Positions 1 through 9,506 of a stretch of DNA of 17,425 nucleotides are shown here, one piece after another. Source of the stretch: CAYSYM01 sp964435115 (GTDB taxonomy: Bacteria > Chloroflexota > UBA6077 > CF-72); assembly GCA_964435115.1 (NCBI GenBank), contig CAYSYM010000070.1, positions 1 through 17,425 on the forward strand, in the 5' to 3' direction. Position 1 is the first letter of the stretch; each line of letters opens with the position of its first letter. The translations under genes were made by a program, and so were the position numbers. The notes under the pieces are model-generated. The model was given only the letters and a program-made list of their open reading frames with translations. It was not told the DNA's origin and ran no database searches.

Positions 1-642
<642 letters not shown>

Positions 643-695
643 GTGGCGGCTGGCTCGTGGCGAGCGACAGGCGCCAGGTACGGGGGAGTGACGTT

Positions 696-716
696 CCAAC
701 ACCCAACACCCAACAC
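696..716. repeat. three tandem copies of the 7-bp unit CCAACAC
   Basis: Three exact head-to-tail copies lie in the 116-bp gap between the acyl-CoA dehydrogenase stop and the adenosyltransferase start. The gap is otherwise featureless, with no convincing cobalamin riboswitch or terminator. Function unknown; it may be a slippage-prone microsatellite or a degraded intergenic repeat. Confidence 0.8.
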
Positions 717-758
717 CGAGCCCTATGACCCGTCACTCAGCACTGCACCGGAGTCGCT

Positions 759-1334
759 GTGGCTGAACAGAAGTCTCGCCTGCCCGGCCTGATCCTGGTC
801 TTCTTCGGCGACGGCAAGGGCAAGACCACGGCCGCGTTTGGCCACGCGCTCCGCGCGGTCGGTCGGGGCTGGAAGGTGCTGATGATCCAGTACACGAAGA
901 TGGGCGAGTGGCCGAAGGGCGAGCCGATGGGCGAGATCGTAGGAGCGCGGAGGCTGGCACCGGGGTTCGAGGTGGTCTCCACCGGGATCGGATTCGTCAA
1001 CATCCTGGGCGACCCGTACACCTTCGCCGAGCACCGCGCGGCCGCGCAGGAAGGTCTGGAGCTTGCCAAGCAGAAGATGGCCTCGGGCGAGTACAACCTC
1101 ATCATCCTTGACGAGGCCATTGGCGCCGTGTCCCAGGGGCAGTGGGACCTCGAGCAGCTCCTCGAGGTCATTCGGACCAAGCCGCGCGAGCTGAGCCTGA
1201 TCATCACCGGCCACGACGATCAGAAGAAGTTCATCGACCAGGTGATCGAGCTGGCCGACCTGGCTACGGAGATGAAGAAGCTCAAGCACCCCTTCGACCA
1301 GGGCCACCAGGCGCGCAAGGGGCTGGACTACTGA
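759..1334 (+). CDS. cobO: cob(I)yrinic acid a,c-diamide adenosyltransferase (CobO/BtuR type)
   Basis: This 191-residue cytosolic enzyme transfers the 5'-deoxyadenosyl group of ATP to cob(I)alamin or its precursor, giving the adenosylcobalamin coenzyme. The P-loop GDGKGKTT is at residues 17-24. Other family hallmarks are VGRGWKVLMIQYTK, YNLIILDEAIGA, a TGHD segment and the C-terminal EMKKLKHPFDQG...ARKGLDY tail. Length is normal for the CobO/BtuR family, which differs from PduO and EutT types. The GTG start is supported by GGAG about 6 bp upstream and by correct spacing to the P-loop. It ends 27 bp before the B12-dependent mutase gene, so the likely local role is supplying or recycling cofactor for that mutase. 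Confidence 0.93.
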   Translation: MAEQKSRLPGLILVFFGDGKGKTTAAFGHALRAVGRGWKVLMIQYTKMGEWPKGEPMGEIVGARRLAPGFEVVSTGIGFVNILGDPYTFAEHRAAAQEGLELAKQKMASGEYNLIILDEAIGAVSQGQWDLEQLLEVIRTKPRELSLIITGHDDQKKFIDQVIELADLATEMKKLKHPFDQGHQARKGLDY

Positions 1335-1361
1335 CCGGGGTGGCGAGGCACGGGGAAGACG

Positions 1362-3092
<1,731 letters not shown>

Positions 3093-3300
3093 CGCTCGTC
3101 CCAGGCTGGCCGTCCGCACGCCAGGCTACAGGAGCGTCCCTGGGCGTCCTGCTCAGTCTCAATCGCAGGCGCCGCCCCCGGGCTGACGCACCGACGGCCG
3201 CGCCGCGGATCCCGGCGCCGCCGGTGTCCACACGCTCGCCCTGCGTGAACGTGTGATGGCGATTACAGTCTTCGTCCCCGCAGCACCCTAGGATGCAGCT

Positions 3301-3317
3301 ACGCCACCACGTGGCGT
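3301..3317. promoter_or_regulatory. 17-bp dyad with CCACGTGG core upstream of the DsrE-family gene
   Basis: Arms ACGCCAC and GTGGCGT are perfectly complementary around a 3-bp centre, and the 8-bp core CCACGTGG is itself palindromic. The site lies 27 bp before the GTG of the DsrE-family gene. A weak -10-like TAGGAT sits at 3289-3294 with no good -35. It could be an operator at a local start site or a small RNA hairpin. The remaining gap from 3093 shows only GC-rich sequence. Confidence 0.35.
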
Positions 3318-3343
3318 GACACCCCGATCACTCGGAGGGCCGT

Positions 3344-3721
3344 GTGGGCGCACGCATCGCCATCGTCTTGCAGGCAGGTATCGAGAGCCACGAGGGCATG
3401 GCCCGTGCGCTGCACAGCCTGCTCTACGCCAAGGAGCTCACGGAGCGTGGGTCCACCGTTCGGCTCGTGTTCGATGGGGCCGGGACCGCCTGGCTGGCGG
3501 AGTGGCACAAGGGGGGGACGCCGGCGGCGCAGCGCATGAGCGTTCTGTTCGAGCAGCTGAAAGGGCTGGGCGCGGCGTACGAGGTGTGCGATTTCTGCTC
3601 CGGTGCCTTCGGCGTCAAGGACGAGCTGAAAGGGCACGACGAGCCGCTCGTCGCGCAGTACATGGATCATCCGAGTCTCGCGTCGCTTGTGGACGACGGC
3701 TACCAGGTATGGATTCTGTAG
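3344..3721 (+). CDS. DsrE-family small protein with CxxC
   Basis: This is a 125-residue protein of the DsrE/DsrF-like Rossmann fold. The N-terminal strand IAIVLQAG, the segment AKELTERGSTVRLVFDGAGTAWL and the motif VCDFCSGAFGVKDEL are typical of this group. Cys82 and Cys85 form a CxxC in the position where related proteins have sulfur-carrier or redox cysteines. The GTG start is set by a strong GGAGG 5 bp upstream (3334-3338). Family members act in sulfur relay or thiol chemistry, but many are uncharacterised and no specific partner is evident here. It lies 251 bp after the mutase, on the same strand but probably with its own promoter, and converges with the ABC transporter cluster. Confidence 0.8.
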   Translation: MGARIAIVLQAGIESHEGMARALHSLLYAKELTERGSTVRLVFDGAGTAWLAEWHKGGTPAAQRMSVLFEQLKGLGAAYEVCDFCSGAFGVKDELKGHDEPLVAQYMDHPSLASLVDDGYQVWIL

Positions 3722-3823
3722 CGCCGCCGCGGCAAGTCGGCGCCAGCCCCGGTGGACCCAGCGCTCCACGAGAGGCGTTCCGACGACCGGGGCAGCGCGT
3801 CTCATACCAACCTCGTCTGGAAA

Positions 3824-3877
3824 GGCCGCATTCTCCACTCACCCTCTGAGCCTGCCCAAGGGGCGGAGAATGCGGCC
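3824..3877. repeat. inverted repeat between convergent genes
   Basis: Perfect 13-bp arms (GGCCGCATTCTCC and its complement) enclose a 28-nt loop. The loop carries CTGAGCCTGCCCAAGGGG, which resembles short dispersed intergenic repeats of the TGAGCCTG(T/C)C(G/C)AAGGG type seen in GC-rich environmental genomes (recalled, not searched). It separates the convergent DsrE-like and permease genes and could end transcription from both sides, but there is no T-run on either strand. Confidence 0.7.
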
Positions 3878-3910
3878 GCTCCTCGCACCAGCGGTATCAG
3901 CGCGCCGCGC

Positions 3911-4762
3911 TCAGCCCGCGCCGCGGACGTCGCCCCGCCACCGCTCGAACCGGACCTCGATGCGGCGGAGCACCTCCATCAGGCCGAGTCCTATCACGAT
4001 CAGCAGCAGGATCGCGGTGAAGAAGAGGCTCGTGTCGAGCGTCTGCCCGGCGCGTAAGAGCAGGTACCCCAGGCCAGCGTTCGAGGCGAAGAACTCGCCC
4101 GCTACGATCCCCACCATGCCGCGCCCAATGCCGAGCCGCAGGCCGGTGAGGATCGCGTGGAGGCTGCCCGGGAGCACCACTGTCCGGAACAGGCGCGCGT
4201 CCCCGGCGCCGAAGCAGCGGGCGGCCTTGACGTAGCCGACGTCGGTAGACCGGACCCCGACCATGGTGTTGAGCAGAATGGGGAAGAGTGCCCCCAGGAA
4301 CACGGCGATCACCTTCGACCAGAGCCCAATGCCCACCCAGATCACGATCAGGGGTACCAGCGTGATGCGTGGGGTCGAGTAGATCGCCGTCACCCAGGGG
4401 TCGATCAGGTACTCGATGCGGCGATACCACCCGGCCAGGATGCCGAGCGGAACCCCCACCAGGACCGCGCCCAGGAAGCCGAGCGTGAACTCTTCCACGC
4501 TCGTCGCGATATGGGGAAGAATCTCGCCGCTGGCGAAGACCTGGGCGGCGCGCTGCGCCATCGATGAGGGGGAGCTGAAGAAGAACTCGTTGAGCGCACC
4601 CAGGCGGACGGCGGCCTCCCAGACAGCCAGCACGCCCCCCACGCTCAGGACCCCTACCACCGCGCGCTGGTTGCGGCGGTACCAGCGGCGCCAGGGCGAG
4701 GCAAGCGCCACACTCGCCTCGTCCGGCCCAACCTGAGTCTCGGTCGTCACGATCGACGCCAC
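3911..4762 (-). CDS. NitT/TauT-family ABC transporter permease (module 2, distal)
   Basis: A 283-residue inner-membrane subunit of the SsuC/TauC/NrtB class with about six hydrophobic segments after a charged N-terminal tail. The cytoplasmic EAA loop that contacts the ATPase is at residues 179-198 (KAARCFGAGD...VVLP). It aligns without gaps over this region with the permease at 6954-7802; both have AARCFGAGD and a GWYR..EY..DPW segment, so the two probably arose by duplication and may pair as a heterodimer. The start is GTG with GGAG 7 bp upstream and lies 22 bp after the binding-protein gene. It is the last gene of the eight-gene cluster. Substrate unknown. Confidence 0.93.
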   Translation of the reverse strand: MASIVTTETQVGPDEASVALASPWRRWYRRNQRAVVGVLSVGGVLAVWEAAVRLGALNEFFFSSPSSMAQRAAQVFASGEILPHIATSVEEFTLGFLGAVLVGVPLGILAGWYRRIEYLIDPWVTAIYSTPRITLVPLIVIWVGIGLWSKVIAVFLGALFPILLNTMVGVRSTDVGYVKAARCFGAGDARLFRTVVLPGSLHAILTGLRLGIGRGMVGIVAGEFFASNAGLGYLLLRAGQTLDTSLFFTAILLLIVIGLGLMEVLRRIEVRFERWRGDVRGAG

Positions 4763-4784
4763 GCGCGCTCCAGTCGCCGTCCGG

Positions 4785-5939
4785 TCAGCGCCCGAGCTTC
4801 TCGAAGAACCCTTCCTTCACCAGGGCTTCGAGGAAGCTGTTGTCGTACAGGTCAGACGGCTTCAGCTTGGAGGCAGCCGCGTTCTGCGGCTCCAGCAGCT
4901 TCAGGGTGTAGGCGACCTTTGCCTCGTCGGCCAGCGCCGGGATACGCTGGAGCGGCGCGAACAGCGCCTGGATGTCGGCCACCTCCTCGGCGTCGGTCGT
5001 GTTCGCCATCTTCTGGATGCTCTCACGTGCAACCTCCGGCTTCTTGGCCAGGATCCAGACGCCCTCGCTGTACGCCATGAGCATGCGGCGCACGGCCTCC
5101 GGATTCTGCTTCAGGTACGACCCCATGGCGATGAGCCCGTGGGAGTTGCCACCCGGGCTGTCGGGGTCCGCCAGGGTGTCGATCATCCTCAGCCCCTGGC
5201 GCTCGAGGATCCGCCGGGTGCTGGCGTCAGCCGGGATCGCGTCGATCGTGCCGGCAAGGGCGGCCTTCACCCGCGCCGACTCGCCTCCGACCTGGACGAT
5301 GGTCACGTCCTTCGTGTCGTCCAGCCCGAGCTTGCGGAGCAGCAGGCGGGCGGTCAGCTCAGACGCGCCGCCGAAGCGGCTGATCCCGACCTTCTTGCCC
5401 TTTAGCTCGTCCTTGCCCTTGATCTGCGAGGTCACGAAGAACCCGTCGGTCGGCGCGTCGTACGGATCGGCAATCAGCCGCTCGTCTTCGCCAGCCACGT
5501 GGGCGTCGGCGACCTCGGTAAGATTGGAGCTGATGAAGTCGACCTTGCCGGCGATGAGCACTTTGGACATCTCGGTCCCGCCCTCCATCTCTGTGATCTG
5601 CGGGTCGAGTCCGTACTTCTGGAACAGCTTCTGGTCGCGGGCGATCTGCAGCGGTAGGTGCTGAAGGTCGGTCAGGTTGTAGGCCAGGTTCACCTTCATC
5701 GGCGGACCGGACACGGCCGGCGCTTGGGCCGCCGGCGCCACCGGAGGGGCAGCCGCCGGCGCTGCTGGAGAGGCAGCCACCGCCGGCTTGGGCGATGGAA
5801 CGGCGGTGACTGCCGGCGCGGCGGGTGTGGCGGCCGCCGGTGCGCTCGTGGGCGCCACCGGTGCGCCGGCGGTACAGGCCACGCTGAGCAGCAAGCCAAA
5901 CCCGATGCTGCCGAATCGAACGAACGTCATGGCACGCAT
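4785..5939 (-). CDS. NMT1/SsuA-like ABC substrate-binding lipoprotein (module 2)
   Basis: This 384-residue exported solute receptor has a basic N-terminus, a hydrophobic stretch and a lipobox-like LLSVAC, making Cys22 the predicted lipidation site. The -3 Ser is atypical. An Ala/Pro/Val-rich linker of about 58 residues follows. The periplasmic-binding-protein type II domain begins near residue 81 (VNLAYNLTDLQHLPLQIARDQ, GLDPQITEMEGGTEM) and ends in the typical DLYDNSFLEALVKEGFFEKLG. I chose the ATG at 5939 over an in-frame ATG seven codons upstream because a GAGGAG Shine-Dalgarno lies directly before it. It sits between its ATPase and permease genes. Family ligands include sulfonates, nitrate, thiamine precursors and aromatic acids; none can be assigned here. 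Confidence 0.92.
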   Translation of the reverse strand: MRAMTFVRFGSIGFGLLLSVACTAGAPVAPTSAPAAATPAAPAVTAVPSPKPAVAASPAAPAAAPPVAPAAQAPAVSGPPMKVNLAYNLTDLQHLPLQIARDQKLFQKYGLDPQITEMEGGTEMSKVLIAGKVDFISSNLTEVADAHVAGEDERLIADPYDAPTDGFFVTSQIKGKDELKGKKVGISRFGGASELTARLLLRKLGLDDTKDVTIVQVGGESARVKAALAGTIDAIPADASTRRILERQGLRMIDTLADPDSPGGNSHGLIAMGSYLKQNPEAVRRMLMAYSEGVWILAKKPEVARESIQKMANTTDAEEVADIQALFAPLQRIPALADEAKVAYTLKLLEPQNAAASKLKPSDLYDNSFLEALVKEGFFEKLGR

Positions 5940-5975
5940 ATGCTCTCCTCGTCTGGTCACCTGGGCCTACCTGCC

Positions 5976-5997
5976 CGTGGCCGAGACCTCGGCCACG
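5976..5997 (-). other. intercistronic hairpin before the module 2 binding-protein gene
   Basis: Perfect 10-bp arms (CGTGGCCGAG / CTCGGCCACG) are separated by 2 nt, in the 94-bp gap between the ATPase stop and the binding-protein start. No T-run follows on the - strand, so an mRNA-processing or stability element is more likely than a terminator. A second small hairpin (6036-6050, arms ACGCGC/GCGCGT) overlaps the ATPase stop codon. Confidence 0.6.
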
Positions 5998-6033
5998 CGC
6001 CCTCTTGGATCCACGCTTCGCTCGTCGGAGGCG

Positions 6034-6930
6034 CTACGCGCTTCGCGCGTCCTTTTCAGGGAGGCTCAGCCCGTGGGCCGCACCTGCGCCGACCCGTGCC
6101 AAACTTGAGCCCACGGGCTGAGCCTCCCCAGCGTCGACGACCGGCGCACTGCGTTCGGTCTCCGTTTCGATGAGCCCCCACACATGGTCGACGTACGAGA
6201 GGAAGCGGGGGTCTCGCTTGATCTTGAGCGGCCGTGGACGCGGCACATCGATCCGGATGTCGTCGAGGATCCGGCCCGGGCGGCCGGAGAACACCAGCAC
6301 GCGGTCCGAGAGATACACCGCTTCGTCGATCTGGTGCGTGATGAACAGGACCGACTTCTTCGCCCCACGCCAGATGCGCAGGAGCTCTGCCTGCATCAAT
6401 TCCCGGGTCTGCGCGTCGAGCGACGCGAACGGCTCGTCCATCAGGAGGATCGTCGGATCCACACACAACGCCCGGGCCAGGTTCGCCCGCTGCTGCATGC
6501 CACCGGACAGCTCGGAGGGGTACGCGTGCTCGAATCCGGCCAGCCCGACGAGACGCATGAACTGGGCGGCTCGCCGGTCGATCTCCTGCTTCGGCACCCG
6601 CTGACTTTCCAGCCCATACACCACGTTGCCCTTGACCGTGCGCCAGGGGAGGAGGCTGGGATCCTGGAACACCATCCCACGGTCCGGCCCTGGGCCGGTG
6701 ACCGCGCGCCCGTCCACGAGCACGGATCCGCTGGTCGCACGCAGCAACCCTGCGCAGATGGTCAAGAACGTCGTCTTGCCACAGCCGCTCGGGCCGACGA
6801 TCGAGACGAACTCGCCGTCCAGCAGGTCGAAGCTAATCCCGGCCAGCGCTTCGACCCGCTGGTTCGTGCGCGCCTGGACGTACTGCATGCGCACGTTCCG
6901 CGCCTGCAGCTTCACGGTCGAGCTCGTCAC
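6034..6930 (-). CDS. NitT/TauT-family ABC transporter ATPase (module 2), with repeat-encoded C-terminal tail
   Basis: A 298-residue nucleotide-binding subunit that couples ATP hydrolysis to import. All motifs are intact: Walker A GPSGCGKTT 46-54, Q-loop Gln89, signature LSGGMQQR 141-148, Walker B ILLMDEPF 161-168, D-loop SLD, and switch His199. The GRPGRILDDI segment and the Pro/Arg-rich end match SsuB/TauB/NrtD proteins. It is about 30 residues longer than the second ATPase in this cluster. Residues 268-291 of the tail are translated from a 70-bp inverted repeat (6059-6128), so the extension probably arose by insertion of that element over the original stop. The start is GTG, 23 bp after the upstream permease gene. 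Confidence 0.93.
   Translation of the reverse strand: MTSSTVKLQARNVRMQYVQARTNQRVEALAGISFDLLDGEFVSIVGPSGCGKTTFLTICAGLLRATSGSVLVDGRAVTGPGPDRGMVFQDPSLLPWRTVKGNVVYGLESQRVPKQEIDRRAAQFMRLVGLAGFEHAYPSELSGGMQQRANLARALCVDPTILLMDEPFASLDAQTRELMQAELLRIWRGAKKSVLFITHQIDEAVYLSDRVLVFSGRPGRILDDIRIDVPRPRPLKIKRDPRFLSYVDHVWGLIETETERSAPVVDAGEAQPVGSSLARVGAGAAHGLSLPEKDARSA
6059..6128. repeat. palindromic repeat element inside the ATPase 3' end
   Basis: Two perfect 20-bp inverted arms (6059-6078 and 6109-6128, beginning GGGAGGCTCAGCCCGTGGGC) flank a 30-nt loop. A third, 16-of-17 match to the GGCTSAGCCCGTGGGCC core lies at 15033-15049 between two Mo-hydroxylase genes, so this looks like a dispersed REP-like element. 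Here it is in frame within coding sequence. Confidence 0.8.
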
Positions 6931-6953
6931 TGCGGTAAATCCCCTAGCGGCGG

Positions 6954-7802
6954 TCAGCGCGCGTGGACGCGCGGCCGCCAGATGTCGAAACGGCGCTCCA
7001 GGCGCCGCAACCCTTCGCTGAAGAGCAGCCCGAACAACGCGAACACGAGGACGCCGAACATCAGGTCAGCCGTGCGCAGTTGGTCGCCTGCCTTGGTGAG
7101 CGCGAAGCCCAGCCCGGCGTTCGCTCCGAACAGCTCAGCCGCGACGACACCCACCAGTCCCCGACTCAACCCCTGTCGGATGCCCGTGATCATCAGCGGG
7201 ACCGAGTTGGGCACGATGACCGTCCACAGTAGGCGTCGGTCCCCGGCGCCGAAGCAGCGGGCGGCGCGGATGAAGCGCAGGTCGGCCGTGCGGACGCCTG
7301 ACATCGTGTTGATCACGACGGGGAAGAATGCGCTCAAGAACACGATGGCCACTTTGCTGTTGAGCCCGAACCCGAGCCACACGGCGAAGAGGGGAAGGAA
7401 GGCGATCCGTGAGGTCGCGTTGAAGGCGTTGAACCAGGGGTCGAGCGCGTACTCCAGGGTGCGGTACCAGCCAGCCGCGATGCCGAGCGGGAGAGCGACG
7501 AGCGCCGCCAGCCCGAAGCCGAGCACGAACTCGGTGCCAGACGTCGTGAGATCCACCAGGAAGCCGGACGAGGGGACGCGCTCCACGGCTACCGCCGCGA
7601 TCCGTGAGGGCGAGCTCAACTGCACGGGCCGCAAGAGTCCAGGGACCGACAGCTCCCAGGCAATGAGGACGATGGCGACGCCGAGGACGCCGAGGAGCAG
7701 GCGCTCCTGGGCCAGGTACCACGCCGCCCACCGGGGTACCGTCGACGCACGAAGGCTACCGAGCGAGATCTCGCCTTCCGTGCGGGAGGTGGCGACGGTC
7801 AT
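6954..7802 (-). CDS. NitT/TauT-family ABC transporter permease (module 2, proximal)
   Basis: A 282-residue membrane subunit with about six transmembrane segments. The EAA loop is at residues 179-198 (RAARCFGAGD...VIVP), the same residue numbers as in the permease at 3911-4762, with which it shares GWYR.LEY.LDPW, NTM.GVR and NAGLG. The two genes also share an uninterrupted 27-nt identity (7239-7265 and 4199-4225). With that permease, the ATPase at 6034-6930 and the lipoprotein at 4785-5939 it makes a full importer. The ATG start follows the previous permease stop by 40 bp, a gap containing a short GC-only palindrome (7818-7829) and no clear ribosome-binding site. Confidence 0.93.
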   Translation of the reverse strand: MTVATSRTEGEISLGSLRASTVPRWAAWYLAQERLLLGVLGVAIVLIAWELSVPGLLRPVQLSSPSRIAAVAVERVPSSGFLVDLTTSGTEFVLGFGLAALVALPLGIAAGWYRTLEYALDPWFNAFNATSRIAFLPLFAVWLGFGLNSKVAIVFLSAFFPVVINTMSGVRTADLRFIRAARCFGAGDRRLLWTVIVPNSVPLMITGIRQGLSRGLVGVVAAELFGANAGLGFALTKAGDQLRTADLMFGVLVFALFGLLFSEGLRRLERRFDIWRPRVHAR

Positions 7803-7842
7803 GGCCGAGCGAACCGGCCGCGGCCGCGGGCGGCCTGCACGG

Positions 7843-8667
7843 TCAGTCCGCCCAGGCCGTCAGACGGCGATCCACCCACTGCACCAGCGCCGCCATGATC
7901 AGCGCCACGACGATCACCACGAGCACGATGGCGAGCACCTTGGCAGAGTCGAACGCGGCGCCATACCGCTCCACGAGCGCGCCCAGTCCGACCAGGGCGA
8001 TCAGCATCTCGCCGTTAATCATCGCCTTCACCGAGCGCCCCATGCCCAGCCGCAGCCCGGCCATGGTGAGCGGCAGCGCCGCAGGGACCATGACGCGCGT
8101 CAGAATCTGGCGCTCGCTGGCCCCGAACGACGTGGCCATCTCAATCAGGACCGGGTCGACGGTGCGGAAGGCGGTGAACGTGTTCTGGATGATGATGAAC
8201 ACCGCGTACAGCACGACGATGGCGATGCGGCTGAGGTCGGAGAGGCCGAAGATCGTGAAGAAGATCGGTGCGAACACGATGCTCGGACTGATCAGCAGGG
8301 CGTTGACGTACGTATCGAGTGCCCACTCCACCTTCTTGTAGCGGCCCATCAACGCGCCGACGGGGACGCCGATCGCTACCGACAGGGCGAAGCCGAGGAA
8401 AAGGCTGCGCAGGCTGGCAACCAGGTTGCCCAGAATCAGCCCCTGCGCGGTAAGCTCCCAGAGCGCCGCCGCCACCTGCGAGAAGGGCGGGAACCAGGGC
8501 GCCTGAAACACCTGGCCAAGCACCTCCCAGCCCACCACGCCGACGACCAGCGAGACGAGCGTGGTGCTCCTCCCCCGCGCCCAGCGGAGCCAGGCTGGAC
8601 CCGGCCGGCCCGGGGCGTGGCGCAGGACGAGGGGCTGGGTGCTGATACTGCCCGCGGTTGTGTCCAT
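7843..8667 (-). CDS. NitT/TauT-family ABC transporter permease (module 1, distal)
   Basis: A 274-residue SsuC-like integral membrane protein with about six hydrophobic segments. The EAA loop is near residues 176-195 (EMATSFGASE...VMVP). DP.LIEMA.SFGASE and the downstream P..L.GLR.G.GR are shared with the permease at 9507-10307 rather than with the two module 2 permeases, so it is assigned to module 1. ATG start, 18 bp after the ATPase stop. Very tight spacing to its neighbours indicates co-transcription. Confidence 0.93.
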   Translation of the reverse strand: MDTTAGSISTQPLVLRHAPGRPGPAWLRWARGRSTTLVSLVVGVVGWEVLGQVFQAPWFPPFSQVAAALWELTAQGLILGNLVASLRSLFLGFALSVAIGVPVGALMGRYKKVEWALDTYVNALLISPSIVFAPIFFTIFGLSDLSRIAIVVLYAVFIIIQNTFTAFRTVDPVLIEMATSFGASERQILTRVMVPAALPLTMAGLRLGMGRSVKAMINGEMLIALVGLGALVERYGAAFDSAKVLAIVLVVIVVALIMAALVQWVDRRLTAWAD

Positions 8668-8685
8668 GGTGGCGCGCCTCGCTAC

Positions 8686-9474
8686 CTACACCGCCACCGA
8701 GGCGCTCACCGTGCTCTGCATATCCCGCAGGTTCGCCCAGAGGTGCTCCTTGATCTCGACGAAGAGCGGCGACCGCTCGGTCTCTGGCCCCCGCGGCCGC
8801 GGCAGGGGGACGTCGATGATCTCCTTCACCCGGCCGGGGCGCGGGGTCATGAGGACGACGCGGTCGGCCAGCAGCACGGCTTCCTCCATGCTGTGCGTGA
8901 TGAACAGCACCGTCTTCCGATCGCGCTCCCAGATCCGGATCAGCTCCTCCTGGAGCAGGCGTCGGGTCTGCTCGTCGAGCGAGCCGAACGGCTCGTCCAT
9001 CAGCAGGATGGCGGGGTCCACGACGAGGGCGCGCGCCAGCCCAACGCGCTGCTGCATGCCGCCGGAGAGCTGGCGCGGGTAGCGGTGCTCGAACCCGGCC
9101 AGGCCCACGGTCTTGATCAGCGCGCGGGCCGTCTGCTCGCGCTGCTCCCTGGAGACGCCCCGCATCTCCGCGCCGAACGTCACGTTGCTGAGCACGTCCG
9201 CCCACGGCAGCAGCGCGAAGCTCTGGAAGACCACCGCCCGCTCCGGCCCCGGTCCGGTGACCTGCTTGCCGTCGATCACGACCTGGCCGCCGTCCGGCTC
9301 GACGAGGCCGGCGACGATGCGCAGCAGCGTCGTCTTGCCGCAGCCACTCGGCCCGATGACCGTGACAAACTCGTTGTCGCGGACCTCGAGGTCGAGGCTG
9401 TCCAGGGCGAGCACGCCCTGATCCTTGCCGTCTCGGTCGCGAAAGACCTTGCTCAGGTTCTGCACGTGGATCAT
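8686..9474 (-). CDS. NitT/TauT-family ABC transporter ATPase (module 1)
   Basis: A 262-residue ATP-binding subunit, of normal length for SsuB/TauB/NrtD. Motifs are complete: Walker A GPSGCGKTT 41-49, Q-loop Gln84, signature LSGGMQQR 136-143, Walker B ILLMDEPF 156-163, D-loop SLDEQT, His194, and the PRPGRVKEII C-terminal segment. The open frame runs on upstream to 10353, but that part is antisense-like shadow of the preceding permease. ATG at 9474 begins the homologous region (MIHVQNLSKVF) 32 bp after the permease stop. The ribosome-binding site is weak, so translation may depend on coupling. It lies between its two permease genes. Confidence 0.94.
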   Translation of the reverse strand: MIHVQNLSKVFRDRDGKDQGVLALDSLDLEVRDNEFVTVIGPSGCGKTTLLRIVAGLVEPDGGQVVIDGKQVTGPGPERAVVFQSFALLPWADVLSNVTFGAEMRGVSREQREQTARALIKTVGLAGFEHRYPRQLSGGMQQRVGLARALVVDPAILLMDEPFGSLDEQTRRLLQEELIRIWERDRKTVLFITHSMEEAVLLADRVVLMTPRPGRVKEIIDVPLPRPRGPETERSPLFVEIKEHLWANLRDMQSTVSASVAV

Positions 9475-9506
9475 CTGCGCGGCGCTCTCGATTCGCTCAA
9501 AGTGGT

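Noticed and set aside
696..716. CRISPR-like repeat
   Set aside because: 7-bp units directly abutting without spacers, and no cas genes.
643..758. Cobalamin riboswitch before the adenosyltransferase gene
   Set aside because: The 116-bp gap is too short and has no recognisable B12-box core.
3093..3343. Small gene or RNA between the mutase and DsrE-like genes
   Set aside because: No frame has a start with ribosome-binding site and plausible composition, and no tRNA-like or conserved RNA fold was recognised.
3316..3849. 177-codon + strand frame overlapping the DsrE-like gene
   Set aside because: Arg/Gly-rich shadow; the overlapping frame from 3344 has clear DsrE-family motifs and its own Shine-Dalgarno.
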